Counted from the first letter of the stretch, positions 28,943 to 36,912 are shown. The stretch: DNA of 64,000 nucleotides from Klebsiella terrigena (GCF_006539725.1 NZ_BJNO01000022.1:32616-96615); one strand, 5' to 3'. Notes: a model not told the origin generated them from the letters alone. A program made the numbers and translations.

Positions 28943-29602
28943 ATGAAACAGCACTTCTCCTGTCTCAAAGGGGACACGATAAAAGCGATAGTCTTAGTCT
29001 GCCTGGCCGTGGGCGTCGTCGGCCTCTCCTACGGCTCGCTGGCGATAGCCTATGGCTTCCCGGTGTGGGTGCCGTTCGTGCTGTCGATTTGCGTGCTGGC
29101 GGGCGCCTCGGAGTTTATGTTTATCGGCATCGTCGCCAGCGGCGGTAACCCGCTGGCCGCCGCCGCCGCGGGATTACTGGTCAACGCCCGCCACGTGCCG
29201 TTCGGCGTGACGGTTCGCGATCTGGTCGGCAGGCGCGGCGCCAGCCTGCTGGGCTGCCATATTATGAATGACGAAAGCGTGGTCTTCGGGCTGTCGCAGA
29301 AAACGCCGGAGCAGAGTAAAGCCGCCTACTGGCTGTGCGGACTCGGCGTGGCTATCATCTGGCCGCTGGGCGCGCTGCTTGGAGCCCTGGTCGGCAAGAT
29401 CCTGCCGGCCCCGGAAACCATCGGCCTCGATGCCGTCTTCCCCGCCATTCTGCTGGCGCTGGTCATTCCCGCGTTTAAAAACCGCACCACCTTAATTCGC
29501 GCCTGCAGCGGTGCGGCGTTATCCCTCGCAGCGGTCTCCTTTGCGCCAACGGGACTGCCGGTGCTGTTCTCCCTGTTCGGCCTGCTGGCGAGGAAAAAAT
29601 AA
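28943..29602 (+). CDS. azlC: AzlC-family branched-chain amino acid exporter, large subunit
   Basis: An inner-membrane protein of the AzlC/YgaZ family (219 residues from the ATG at 28943). It shows several hydrophobic segments and the family motifs GASEFMFIGIVASGGNP, LLVNARHVPFGV and HIMNDESVVFG. With AzlD it would export branched-chain amino acids or analogues. Two ATGs further upstream fall within or before the promoter and were set aside; the chosen start has no strong Shine-Dalgarno, so it is uncertain by up to 20 codons. Confidence 0.85.
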   Translation: MKQHFSCLKGDTIKAIVLVCLAVGVVGLSYGSLAIAYGFPVWVPFVLSICVLAGASEFMFIGIVASGGNPLAAAAAGLLVNARHVPFGVTVRDLVGRRGASLLGCHIMNDESVVFGLSQKTPEQSKAAYWLCGLGVAIIWPLGALLGALVGKILPAPETIGLDAVFPAILLALVIPAFKNRTTLIRACSGAALSLAAVSFAPTGLPVLFSLFGLLARKK

Positions 29603-29925
29603 TGGGCAACATCACGCTGTTTATCATCGGGATCGCTATCCTGTCGGCAGGAACCTACCTGATGCGCCTCGGCGGCGCGAAGATTGGTAGCCGGCTGGCG
29701 CTTTCCGAGCGTTCTCAGGCGCTGCTCTCGGACGCCGCGACGGTACTGCTATTTTCCGTCGCCCTGGCGACCACATTTTATGAAAGCGAACATTTTGCCG
29801 GTATGGCGCGGGTGCTGGGGGTGGGCTTCGCGGTATTCCTCGCCTGGCGCAAGATGCCGCTGATCGTGGTGATTATTGCCGCGGCAGTGGTTACCGCCCT
29901 GCTGCGGCTGGCGGGCGTCGCCTGA
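29602..29925 (+). CDS. azlD: AzlD-family small subunit of the amino acid exporter
   Basis: A 107-residue membrane protein of the AzlD/YgaH family with about four helices. It contains GTYLMRLGGAKIGSRLALSERSQALLSDAATVLLFSVAL, where the RLGG and L-S segments are typical. Its ATG shares one base with the azlC stop codon (TAATG), so the two subunits are translationally coupled. Confidence 0.85.
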   Translation: MGNITLFIIGIAILSAGTYLMRLGGAKIGSRLALSERSQALLSDAATVLLFSVALATTFYESEHFAGMARVLGVGFAVFLAWRKMPLIVVIIAAAVVTALLRLAGVA

Positions 29926-29968
29926 CCCGGCCTACGAAACCGGCAATATCAAATATTTACGCAATTCC

Positions 29969-29999
29969 TGTAGGCCCGAGCAAGCGAATCGCCGCTGGA
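29969..29999. repeat. Degenerate REP-like palindrome
   Basis: A GTAGGCCCGAGCAAGCG arm followed by CGCCGCTGGA resembles a decayed enterobacterial REP unit. It lies in the convergent gap between azlD and the PTS operon end. I see no better terminator there. Confidence 0.4.
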
Positions 30000-30027
30000 C
30001 AGTTACAATCGAGCTTAACGTAATTCT

Positions 30028-30588
30028 TTAATATTGCTGCATTTTTTCTTCAAGCCAACGGATAGCGGACGCCATATCCAGCGGTTTTTGCTGATCCACG
30101 GTAAACACCGGCCCCAGCCGCATTGGTTCCGCCCGCTGCGCCAGCTGGGCCAGCTCCGGAAGATACTCTTCGCCCGGGTGTCCCGGCTTGCGATCCTGCA
30201 ACCGGCTGGCATAGCGCGACACCGCAAGCTCGGGCGAGATGCGGTTCCAGATTTCCAGAACCTTTTCAACGCCCGCCTGCTGCAGCTGCAGCTGCAACGT
30301 TTCGCGCGGCTGAAAACCAAACCAGGCGTCGATTAGCCAAATACAGCCTGCCGGAGCGTGGCCGACGATCGACCAGATGACGTCATAAGCGGCGCAGCCC
30401 AGCTGTCGATTGAAAGACCTGTCGATTTCGCTAAAGCACGCCATAAACGGCTCTTTAATACCGTCGATGGTCAGCTGCGGCAGATTGAAGGTTGCCGATA
30501 GCTGCCGGGTGACGGTGCTTTTGCCCGATGCGGGAATGCCGTTAATTAAAATCACCGTTTTGCAGCGTGGAGTGAGATGTCTGTTCAT
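30028..30588 (-). CDS. P-loop small-molecule kinase of the PTS operon
   Basis: A 186-residue P-loop NTPase. Walker A is INGIPASGKSTVTR near 15-28, TIDGIKEPF follows at the second strand, and WLIDAWFGFQPRE resembles the substrate-lid side of small kinases such as chloramphenicol phosphotransferase or the zeta family. Its ATG overlaps the stop of the PTS IIA gene (ATGA), so it belongs to the operon. It may phosphorylate the sugar or an intermediate, but nothing in the sequence fixes the substrate. I do not recognise a named gene. Confidence 0.75.
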   Translation of the reverse strand: MNRHLTPRCKTVILINGIPASGKSTVTRQLSATFNLPQLTIDGIKEPFMACFSEIDRSFNRQLGCAAYDVIWSIVGHAPAGCIWLIDAWFGFQPRETLQLQLQQAGVEKVLEIWNRISPELAVSRYASRLQDRKPGHPGEEYLPELAQLAQRAEPMRLGPVFTVDQQKPLDMASAIRWLEEKMQQY

Positions 30589-31025
30589 AACAACGCGACG
30601 ACCTCCTCTCTGCTGCTGGCGGCCCGCAGCTTCGCCATGGTCTCGTTATTATCGAGCAGCGCGACAATCGCCCGAATGCCCTCCTCAATATGGGCATTGC
30701 TGTCCTGCGCGCCGAACATAATCACAATATCCGCCTTCTCGCTATCGGCAAAATGAATTGGCTGATCCAACACAACCAGGCTAAAACAGTTGCGCCTGAC
30801 GCCGCATTCCGGCCTGGCGTGGGGGATGGCGACGCCTTCATCAAAAACGTAATAGGCGCCGTGGTTCAGGGTATTATCAATTACCGCCTGACCGTAATCT
30901 GCCGAGATATACCCTTTCGTGACCAGCGGGCTGGCCGCCAGATGGATCACTTTCTGCCAGTCGGACTCCGTGACGCCGACCTGAATCGCATCGGCCTCAA
31001 TAAGCAGTTCTTTTATCGTCATCAT
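30585..31025 (-). CDS. PTS IIA component, mannitol/ascorbate type
   Basis: A single-domain PTS EIIA of the fructose/mannitol superfamily (146 residues). The phospho-acceptor His is in GVAIPHARPECG, at residue 68 or 69 depending on start. DNTLNHGAYYVFDEG before it resembles UlaC/SgcA. It would receive phosphate from HPr and pass it to the IIB at 33548. An ATG at 31022 has better spacing to GGGAG than the one at 31025. It lies 6 bp downstream of the 89-residue gene. Confidence 0.88.
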   Translation of the reverse strand: MMTIKELLIEADAIQVGVTESDWQKVIHLAASPLVTKGYISADYGQAVIDNTLNHGAYYVFDEGVAIPHARPECGVRRNCFSLVVLDQPIHFADSEKADIVIMFGAQDSNAHIEEGIRAIVALLDNNETMAKLRAASSREEVVALL

Positions 31026-31031
31026 GACTCC

Positions 31032-31301
31032 CTAAATATTGCGGCGAATAATATTGCGTAACTCATCAATGCGAACAAAAAGCGCATCTATTTCCTGCCG
31101 GTGAGTCTTACTTTTGGCATACACCGACAGCGCCCGGTTATAAATCAGCATTAAGGCTTTCTGTACTTCGCCATTACCCGGGTTGCCCTGGAGTTCAGCT
31201 TCCAGTCTGACTATTTCCCCCGCCAGCTGACGGGACTGTTCGTCATAATCCTGCGGTGGGCTACTCTCTTTTTTCCACAACGTTTTCAAAGATTCAAACA
31301 T
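31032..31301 (-). CDS. Unknown 89-residue protein in the PTS operon
   Basis: I do not recognise this protein. It is soluble, with a helical, charged sequence: an N-terminal FESLKTLWKKE, then EQSRQLAGEIVRLEAELQGNPGN and ALMLIYNRALSVYAKSKTHRQEIDALFVRIDELRNIIRRNI, which reads like one or two amphipathic helices or a short coiled coil. It has no signal peptide and no cysteines. A strong GGAGGAGCTCGCT site precedes the ATG, and it sits between the aldolase and IIA genes, so it is expressed. A scaffold or regulator of the pathway is conceivable. Confidence 0.75.
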   Translation of the reverse strand: MFESLKTLWKKESSPPQDYDEQSRQLAGEIVRLEAELQGNPGNGEVQKALMLIYNRALSVYAKSKTHRQEIDALFVRIDELRNIIRRNI

Positions 31302-31358
31302 AGCGAGCTCCTCCCTGACGGACAGCAGGGCAACAAAATACGGTTTAAAAATAAGCTT

Positions 31359-32201
31359 TTATTTAAACAGGGCGATTTTTTCCATTAATACATTGGTGAC
31401 CGCATTATTCGCCGGAATTAAAAATTTGCGTACACTGTCGTTCACTTTGCCTTTTTCAAAAGTGGTTTTACAGCGATCGACCCACTGGACGTTCATTTCA
31501 GTGCCGACGTTCACCTTGTTGATGCCTTCAGTGACGGCCAAACGCATATCCTCATCGCTGACGCCGGTGCCGCCGTGCAGCACTAACGGCACGCCGGTCG
31601 CGATGCTAATCTCTTTCAGCCGCTGGTGCTGGATTTGCGCCTTACCGGTATAAAGGCCGTGCACCGTGCCCACGGAAACCGCCAGCATATCCACCCTCGT
31701 CTCCCCAACAAAGCGTTTGGCATCTTCCACCGTGGTGAAGCAAATATCTTCCGCGGCAACGGCTTTGCCATCTTCCGAGCCGCCGATCGCCCCCAGCTCT
31801 CCTTCTACCGTAATATTCCGCGGGCGCGCCATCTCCACCACGATGCGGGTATTGCCGATATTCTCTTCCAGATCCAGATGCGAGCCGTCGTACATCACTG
31901 ATGAAAATCCGGCATCCATGGCCGTTTCAATGGCGCTAATATCAGAGCAGTGATCCAGATGCAGGCAGGTCGGCACGTTTTCACTTTCCGCTAATGAACG
32001 AACCGCATCCACCAGTAAACGATAGCCGAGATATTCAGCCGTCCCGGTAGAGATTTGAATCATTAACGGGCTATGGCTTTGTTGCGCCGCTTTGAAAAAT
32101 GCCGGCAGCATTTCAATACAATGCAAATTAAATGAGCCAATGGCCTTAAAATTTCTTTCCTGCGCAATTTTCAGAATAGCGTTGAAGTTATACAGACTCA
32201 T
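31359..32201 (-). CDS. Class II ketose-bisphosphate aldolase (GatY/KbaY-like)
   Basis: A zinc-dependent class II aldolase (280 residues from the ATG at 32201) of the fructose/tagatose-bisphosphate family. Zinc ligands lie in CLHLDHCSD (near 83), TVEGELGAIGGSED and VLHGGTGVSDED. NKVNVGTEMN is the phosphate-binding end. It would split the bisphosphate made by the neighbouring PFK-like kinase. Fructose- or tagatose-1,6-bisphosphate are the usual substrates; the sequence does not decide. Its start lies inside the end of the IIC gene (14-bp overlap). Confidence 0.87.
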   Translation of the reverse strand: MSLYNFNAILKIAQERNFKAIGSFNLHCIEMLPAFFKAAQQSHSPLMIQISTGTAEYLGYRLLVDAVRSLAESENVPTCLHLDHCSDISAIETAMDAGFSSVMYDGSHLDLEENIGNTRIVVEMARPRNITVEGELGAIGGSEDGKAVAAEDICFTTVEDAKRFVGETRVDMLAVSVGTVHGLYTGKAQIQHQRLKEISIATGVPLVLHGGTGVSDEDMRLAVTEGINKVNVGTEMNVQWVDRCKTTFEKGKVNDSVRKFLIPANNAVTNVLMEKIALFK

Positions 32202-33555
32202 GAACATTTTCCCCTTTCGGCTTCGCTGATTTACCGTTTACGAACCATGCCAGTGCGGCAACAAAAACAATGAACAGGGCGACAAATAGCCAGTTATTCT
32301 GGAAGGCATGGCCTAATACCAAACCGGAACTAATGACGTCCGAATCGCTGAAGGTGACGCCGGTAAAGCCGTAGCTTTCCAACATCGGCACTAAAATAGC
32401 GGGCAGGAAGGTGATAAACAGGCCGTGGATCACGCCGCCAATCATCGCCCCACGGCGGCCGCCCAGCGCGTTGCCGAACACGCCCGCCGTCCCCCCGGCA
32501 AAAAAGTTGGTTAACAGGCCAGGCAGGATCATCGCCAGGCCAAACATGGGAAATACCAGCATGCCGATGATGGAGCCGACGGTGGTCGCCAGGAAGCCGA
32601 CGATCACCGCGTTGGGCGCATAGGGAAACAGCACCGGGCAATCCAGCGCGGGCTTTGCGTCCGGGACAATGCGCATCGCAATCCCGCGAAATGCCGGAAC
32701 CAGCTCGTTAAGCAATAAGCGCACGCCGCTGTAGAGAACGAATACCCCCGCCACAAACTGAATGGACTGCATAAAGGCGTACATCAGGTAGTTAATGCCG
32801 TTGGAGAACTGCGCGATATATTCCGGGCCCGCCGCAACCGCGGGAATGAGATACATCGGCACCATCACTACCGCCATCGCGAGATAGGTGTCCTGAAGAA
32901 ACTTAAAGTTGTCCGGTAACTCCAGATCTTCCGTTGAACGAGACCCTTTACCCACCACTTTAGCCACCGCTGCCTGCACCAGATAGCCGATAGTGCAGAA
33001 ATGCCCCAGCGCCACATCATCGGAACCGGTAATGCGCCTGACCACCGGCTGCGCCAGAGCGGGCATCAGTACCGCCATCACGCCGCCGAAAATACCGCCG
33101 GTTAAAATCAGCGGAAGCCCGGTCAGCCCGGCTTTAAAGCCAATCACCGCGCCGATAGTCGCCATCCACAGCAGCGCCTGGCCGGTCAGGAAGATATATT
33201 TGAGCGGCGTTAGGCGGGCAATAATGATGTTGACGGCAAAAATCACCATCAGGGTCAGCGCAACTTCGGAGCCTAATTCACGGTTGGCTAATCCGGCAAT
33301 GGCGGCGACATCGGTAATGTAGCCTTTCATGCCAAATCCCTGCGTGAAAATATCGTTAAGGAACGTTAGCGTGGCGACAATAATGTTGATCCCGGCCATC
33401 ATAATTAAGAAACCGAGTAGCGTTTTAAACGTCCCTTCCGCCGTTTTACCCGCTGATTTTTTTTGCAGAATCAGGCCCAGCATCGCAATAAATGCAATTA
33501 ATATCGATGCCTGGCCGAGTAAATCTTTGACGATAAACTCTACAAAGCTATTCAT
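32188..33555 (-). CDS. PTS IIC permease, ascorbate (UlaA/SgaT) type
   Basis: A membrane permease (455 residues, about ten hydrophobic segments) of the L-ascorbate group of PTS. Blocks shared with UlaA are GTFKTLLGFLIMMAG, KYIFLTGQALL, ALDCPVLFPYAPNAVIVGF and FFAGGTAGVFGNALGGRRGA. UlaA imports ascorbate, but this operon lacks the ula lactonase and decarboxylase and instead has kinase and aldolase genes, so the substrate is probably a ketose, alditol or related sugar. It overlaps both the IIB and aldolase genes. Confidence 0.88.
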   Translation of the reverse strand: MNSFVEFIVKDLLGQASILIAFIAMLGLILQKKSAGKTAEGTFKTLLGFLIMMAGINIIVATLTFLNDIFTQGFGMKGYITDVAAIAGLANRELGSEVALTLMVIFAVNIIIARLTPLKYIFLTGQALLWMATIGAVIGFKAGLTGLPLILTGGIFGGVMAVLMPALAQPVVRRITGSDDVALGHFCTIGYLVQAAVAKVVGKGSRSTEDLELPDNFKFLQDTYLAMAVVMVPMYLIPAVAAGPEYIAQFSNGINYLMYAFMQSIQFVAGVFVLYSGVRLLLNELVPAFRGIAMRIVPDAKPALDCPVLFPYAPNAVIVGFLATTVGSIIGMLVFPMFGLAMILPGLLTNFFAGGTAGVFGNALGGRRGAMIGGVIHGLFITFLPAILVPMLESYGFTGVTFSDSDVISSGLVLGHAFQNNWLFVALFIVFVAALAWFVNGKSAKPKGENVHESV

Positions 33556-33862
33556 AGTCCGCTACCTTCAGGTTACGTTCTTTTAAGAATGCGACGATCT
33601 TCGCTTCAATCTCGTCTTTATCCGTCAGCTTATGCAGTACCACCACGCGTTTAATTTCCTCCTCACTGGCATCTGCCGTTAATATATCGGCAAAGGTTTT
33701 TTGCGTCAGAATCATATCTGATTTAAACGCCCCGGCTTCGGAAATAGTGGTATGTTCAATCTGCGCTGGAATCTCCAGTTTCTTTAAAACAGCCTTCGCC
33801 GTCATTTCAATAGCAAAGCTTGAACCGAGGCCGCAGCCACATACGCATAGAATTTTCAGCAT
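33548..33862 (-). CDS. PTS IIB component, ascorbate type
   Basis: A 104-residue cytosolic EIIB. The phospho-acceptor is Cys8 in ILCVCGCGLGSSFAIEM, as in UlaB (CGxGxGSS loop). The ATG at 33862 has GAGGAG upstream; a frame five codons longer is open but would remove that site. It transfers phosphate from IIA to the sugar in the IIC at 32188, with which it overlaps by 8 bp. Only 11 bp separate it from the PFK-like gene. Confidence 0.9.
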   Translation of the reverse strand: MLKILCVCGCGLGSSFAIEMTAKAVLKKLEIPAQIEHTTISEAGAFKSDMILTQKTFADILTADASEEEIKRVVVLHKLTDKDEIEAKIVAFLKERNLKVADYE

Positions 33863-33873
33863 GTAGGGTCTCC

Positions 33874-34854
33874 TCAAATTATATTGAGTTTTTTGGCAAG
33901 TTTATAATGATGTCCTTCAGTGTCGACCAGACGTTTTTTCATACTAACTAAATCAATCGGAATAGGTTTATTACTTGAATTAATTATAATGGCTTTATTT
34001 TTCATCCCTGACTGAATGCAGCGAACCACTTCACTGGCCATAATAGTGCCCTGATAAATTTCTTCGCAGGTCGGATCGCCATTGCGCAAACCGTAGCCAA
34101 CGATAGTTTTACGAATACGCACGCCAATTTGCGGTTCGAGCTGCTTAATCATGGTATCAATGGCTCCCTGAAATCCGGGAGAGTACTCCCTGGTGTAGCC
34201 TTCAGAGCACAGGATCACCACGCTATTCTGCTGTGTCAGCTTATGCTTCACCCGCTCGGCCAGCGCTTCCAACGGCAGCTGCGATTCCGGGATCAGGGCG
34301 ATATCGGCGTTACTTTTTATCGCGGATTGCAACGTTAACTCTCCACAATAACCTCCCAGAATTTCGACCATAAATACGCGGCCCGGTAATGCTCTTCCAG
34401 TATTTCTTAAGCGGGAAACTTCTTTAATAATCTGCTCGCAGGCGGTGGAGAAACCAATCGTATAATCACTCCCGTACACATCATTATCGATAGTCATCCC
34501 GACGCCAAAACAGTTAATATCAAATTCGCTCAGCGTATTGAGAAACTGCAGGCTACCATCACCGCCGGCCATAATCAGCACATCAATGCGCAGTGATTTA
34601 ATTTTTTTGGCTATTGTTTCATATTCACTACGCAGCAACCGACGACTGGTGCGCCCGGAGGTAATGATCGGAATAGAGGCAATGGAGAAATCGACCAGAT
34701 CGCGCCAGGCGACCTCATGATGATTTTTATCCAACAGCCCGGGTATTCCACCATTAAAAATGGTGATATCGGCATTCGCCAGTCTGGCAACCTGGAATAT
34801 AAAATTATTAATTCCAGAAACATCACCACCGCTAATAACAATGCCAATTTTCAT
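33874..34854 (-). CDS. Divergent 6-phosphofructokinase-like sugar-phosphate kinase
   Basis: A 326-residue member of the ATP-PFK family and first gene of the operon. The ATP loop is ISGGDVSGINN (PfkA: GGDAPGMN). GGDGS and the catalytic TIDNDVYGSDYTIGF are kept. In the fructose-6-phosphate pocket the PfkA block VEVMGRYCG reads VEILGGYCG, losing the Arg. This suggests a different ketose phosphate, such as tagatose 6-phosphate, or altered affinity. The start at 34854 follows GGAGG; the frame is open 24 codons earlier without support. Confidence 0.85.
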   Translation of the reverse strand: MKIGIVISGGDVSGINNFIFQVARLANADITIFNGGIPGLLDKNHHEVAWRDLVDFSIASIPIITSGRTSRRLLRSEYETIAKKIKSLRIDVLIMAGGDGSLQFLNTLSEFDINCFGVGMTIDNDVYGSDYTIGFSTACEQIIKEVSRLRNTGRALPGRVFMVEILGGYCGELTLQSAIKSNADIALIPESQLPLEALAERVKHKLTQQNSVVILCSEGYTREYSPGFQGAIDTMIKQLEPQIGVRIRKTIVGYGLRNGDPTCEEIYQGTIMASEVVRCIQSGMKNKAIIINSSNKPIPIDLVSMKKRLVDTEGHHYKLAKKLNII

Positions 34855-35369
34855 TGCCTGCCTCCGCTGTTTTGCTTGCCCACATTTTTCCCTGAGTTCA
34901 AGGGCGTTATTTGCAGTACAGATCACAATATGCTGATAAATCTCTGCCAGCCTAATATTGACAGTGGGTTTATTAGCTCGTTTTTTGTGATCAACATCTG
35001 TTTTATAAAATGAGATCGTCTTAACAGTTATTTCTTTATTTTCTTTAAGATCATTAGGTTGCTTGAGGAGATAACTGTGCGGGCGGGCTGCCCATTTTCA
35101 TCCCTAAATCCAGCGATGATGAAAAGGCGGAAATGTGATAAATAGCGCATTTTTTGCGTCAGGAAGCGCGCAGCCGGCATCGGGACATCCATCTCGATAA
35201 TATCGGCGAATTAAAAAACCAGATTAAAGCGATGTGCGCCAGCGCCGGTAGCGATAATCGCGAGGGTGAGGTCACCACGCTACGCGGCCCCGTGTCCGGT
35301 GGCGAAATAATCCGTATTGCCGCCAATGCGGATGATGGCGTGCTGAGCACCAGCCAGCTTCTGCCAAAG

Positions 35370-35411
35370 GCGATGAGCGATGAGCGATGAGCGATGAGCG
35401 ATGAGCGATGA
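35370..35411. repeat. Six tandem copies of the heptamer GCGATGA
   Basis: Six perfect head-to-tail copies of the 7-base unit GCGATGA. A heptamer array shifts the reading frame by one with each copy gained or lost and is prone to slippage. It overlaps the 3' end of the weak open frame at 35154-35390. Confidence 0.95.
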
Positions 35412-35535
35412 GGTTATTTTTCGCGACTTTTGCCACAGCGGGAACCTTTTATTGTCAACTAGTCAACGTCCTGCAATAACCGGACCTCCATGCTAAAAAA
35501 TTTAATTAACAACTACATAATGATTTATCAGACAC

Positions 35536-35558
35536 AAAAAAAGCGCCCTGAGGCGCTC
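35536..35558 (-). terminator. Terminator after the DUF1471 gene
   Basis: On the minus strand the hairpin AGCGCC-TCAG-GGCGCT is followed by seven T, just downstream of the small exported protein's stop codon. Confidence 0.85.
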
Positions 35559-35579
35559 TTTCAACAGTAGCTCTTAAGC

Positions 35580-35792
35580 TTATTTATTCAGTTCCGCCGT
35601 CATATGCACGCGGTTACCGGTAAAGGCTTCGGTAATTTTATAAGATGATGCGCCAGCAGCCTGGGCCTGAGCGGCAATTTTCGCTTCAGCACCGTCCATA
35701 GTTGCGGCGGTGGCGGTCACGCTTTCAGCAGCGAAAGAACCAAAAGAAGCGGCCAGAGCGATAACTGCGACAAAAGTTTTGACGTTTTTCAT
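35580..35792 (-). CDS. Small exported DUF1471 (BhsA/McbA/YhcN family) protein
   Basis: A 70-residue protein with a signal peptide ending in FGSFA and a short mature domain ATMDGAEAKIAAQAQAAGASSYKITEAFTGNRVHMTAELNK. The AxxxGxxSYKIT pattern and final TAELNK are typical of DUF1471 periplasmic stress proteins. It has a GAAGGATTT-type site before the ATG and its own terminator, so it is a single-gene unit. Members of this family affect biofilm and stress tolerance; its own role is unknown. Confidence 0.8.
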   Translation of the reverse strand: MKNVKTFVAVIALAASFGSFAAESVTATAATMDGAEAKIAAQAQAAGASSYKITEAFTGNRVHMTAELNK

Positions 35793-35919
35793 GAGATAAA
35801 TCCTTCAGTAAGTTGTTTGGGTAAGGCGTTGTGCCTTGATGAGATAAATAATAGACCTCACATCCCATAACAAAAAGCGGAAGGATTTGTTCACATCATT
35901 CAAAAAAATTGATTGTATT

Positions 35920-36756
35920 TTAACCCGCAATAATCCGCTGCGGGTGGGTATAAATCGTTGCTCTGCCCGGCTTGCAAAAACCGACCAGCGTCAGGTTGCA
36001 GCGTTCCGCAACCTCAACCGCCAGCGCGGTCGCGGCGGAGACCGCAAACAGGATTTCCACGCCGCACATGGCCGCCTTCTGCACCATCTCGTAGCTGGCC
36101 CGGCTGGAGACCAGCGCCGCGCCGTTCTGCCAGTCGTTTCCCTCCTCCACGCGCCGTCCGAGCAGCTTGTCGAGAGCGACGTGACGGCCAACGTCTTCAT
36201 GCCCGCCCGCCAGCTGGCCCGACGGACGAACCCAGGCGGCCGCGTGGGTGCACCCGGTGATGCGGCCGATGGGCTGCACGTCGTTAAGGTGCTCCAGCGC
36301 GCGATCGAGGTTCGCGAGGTTGAAGGTTTGCGTAAACGGCAGCGGCCGCACCGGCCTGCCGATATCGTTTAGCTGCTCCACGCCGCATACTCCGCAGCCG
36401 GTGCGTCCCGCCAGCGCGCGGCGGCGCTCTTTCAGCCCCATAAACCGCCGGCTGGAGAGCTCAATTCTGACGGCCAGGCCGTTGCATTCCTGCACCACGT
36501 CCATGCCGTAGATCTCGGCGCGATTTTCGATAATCCCTTCGGACAACGAAAAACCGACGGCGAACCGCTGCAGATCGCCCGGAGAGGCCATCATCACGAC
36601 GTGGGAGATGCCGTTATAGACCAGGGCGACCGGCACCTCTTCAGCTAACTCGTCCGGCTGAGGATGTTGCAAATTATCGCGCTTCCACAGCGCGACCTGG
36701 CGGTAACCCGTGACAGTAGTCACATTTTTGATTTGTTCGAGAGGGTTCTTATTCAC
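35920..36756 (-). CDS. fdhD: FdhD, sulfurtransferase for formate dehydrogenase maturation
   Basis: A cytosolic protein (278 residues) that takes sulfur from IscS and inserts it as the sulfido ligand of the molybdenum cofactor, without which formate dehydrogenases are inactive. The sulfur-carrying Cys pair is in [12 protein letters not shown] (near 121-124). Mo-cofactor binding segments include [15 protein letters not shown] and [18 protein letters not shown]. It is divergent from fdoG across a 156-bp control region, as in E. coli. Confidence 0.97.
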   Translation of the reverse strand: MNKNPLEQIKNVTTVTGYRQVALWKRDNLQHPQPDELAEEVPVALVYNGISHVVMMASPGDLQRFAVGFSLSEGIIENRAEIYGMDVVQECNGLAVRIELSSRRFMGLKERRRALAGRTGCGVCGVEQLNDIGRPVRPLPFTQTFNLANLDRALEHLNDVQPIGRITGCTHAAAWVRPSGQLAGGHEDVGRHVALDKLLGRRVEEGNDWQNGAALVSSRASYEMVQKAAMCGVEILFAVSAATALAVEVAERCNLTLVGFCKPGRATIYTHPQRIIAG

Positions 36757-36912
36757 TTTGTCTTAACCGTATTGGAACAGGCATACACACAATGTGGTAT
36801 TCTTTACATACCCCCTCAAGAAAGAGGGTGATTGCCCCTAATTCTGAACCTTTGCGGCCCTTACCGCAAAGTAAATAACTACATGTGACAATGTCGATAC
36901 AAGGAGTGAACC

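Larger units (their letters stand above)
34855..35579. other. 725-bp gap upstream of the PTS operon, no firm gene
   Basis: The left part (34855-35080) is AT-rich and should contain the operon promoter. No regulator gene is present. From 35142 to 35390 the plus strand is open for a short sequence with TTG start and no strong Shine-Dalgarno (residues include NIGELKNQIKAMCAS and GGEIIRIAANADDGV); I recognise no family, and it may be a gene remnant. A GTG at 35077 with GGAGATAACT upstream opens only 22 codons. The heptamer repeat lies at the end of this stretch. Confidence 0.5.

Noticed and set aside
32188..33555. IIC first considered as a galactitol-type (GatC/SgcC) permease
   Set aside because: The FKTLLGF, FLTGQ, LDCPVLFPYAPNAV and GVFGNALGG blocks align with UlaA, so the ascorbate type fits better.
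34861..35060. CRP-like sequences upstream of the PTS operon (for example GATCACA at 34920)
   Set aside because: Only one half-site fits; the other half is too far from TGTGA to call a site.
35370..35411. The GCGATGA array considered as a CRISPR remnant
   Set aside because: Units are 7 bp with no spacers and there are no cas genes in the window.
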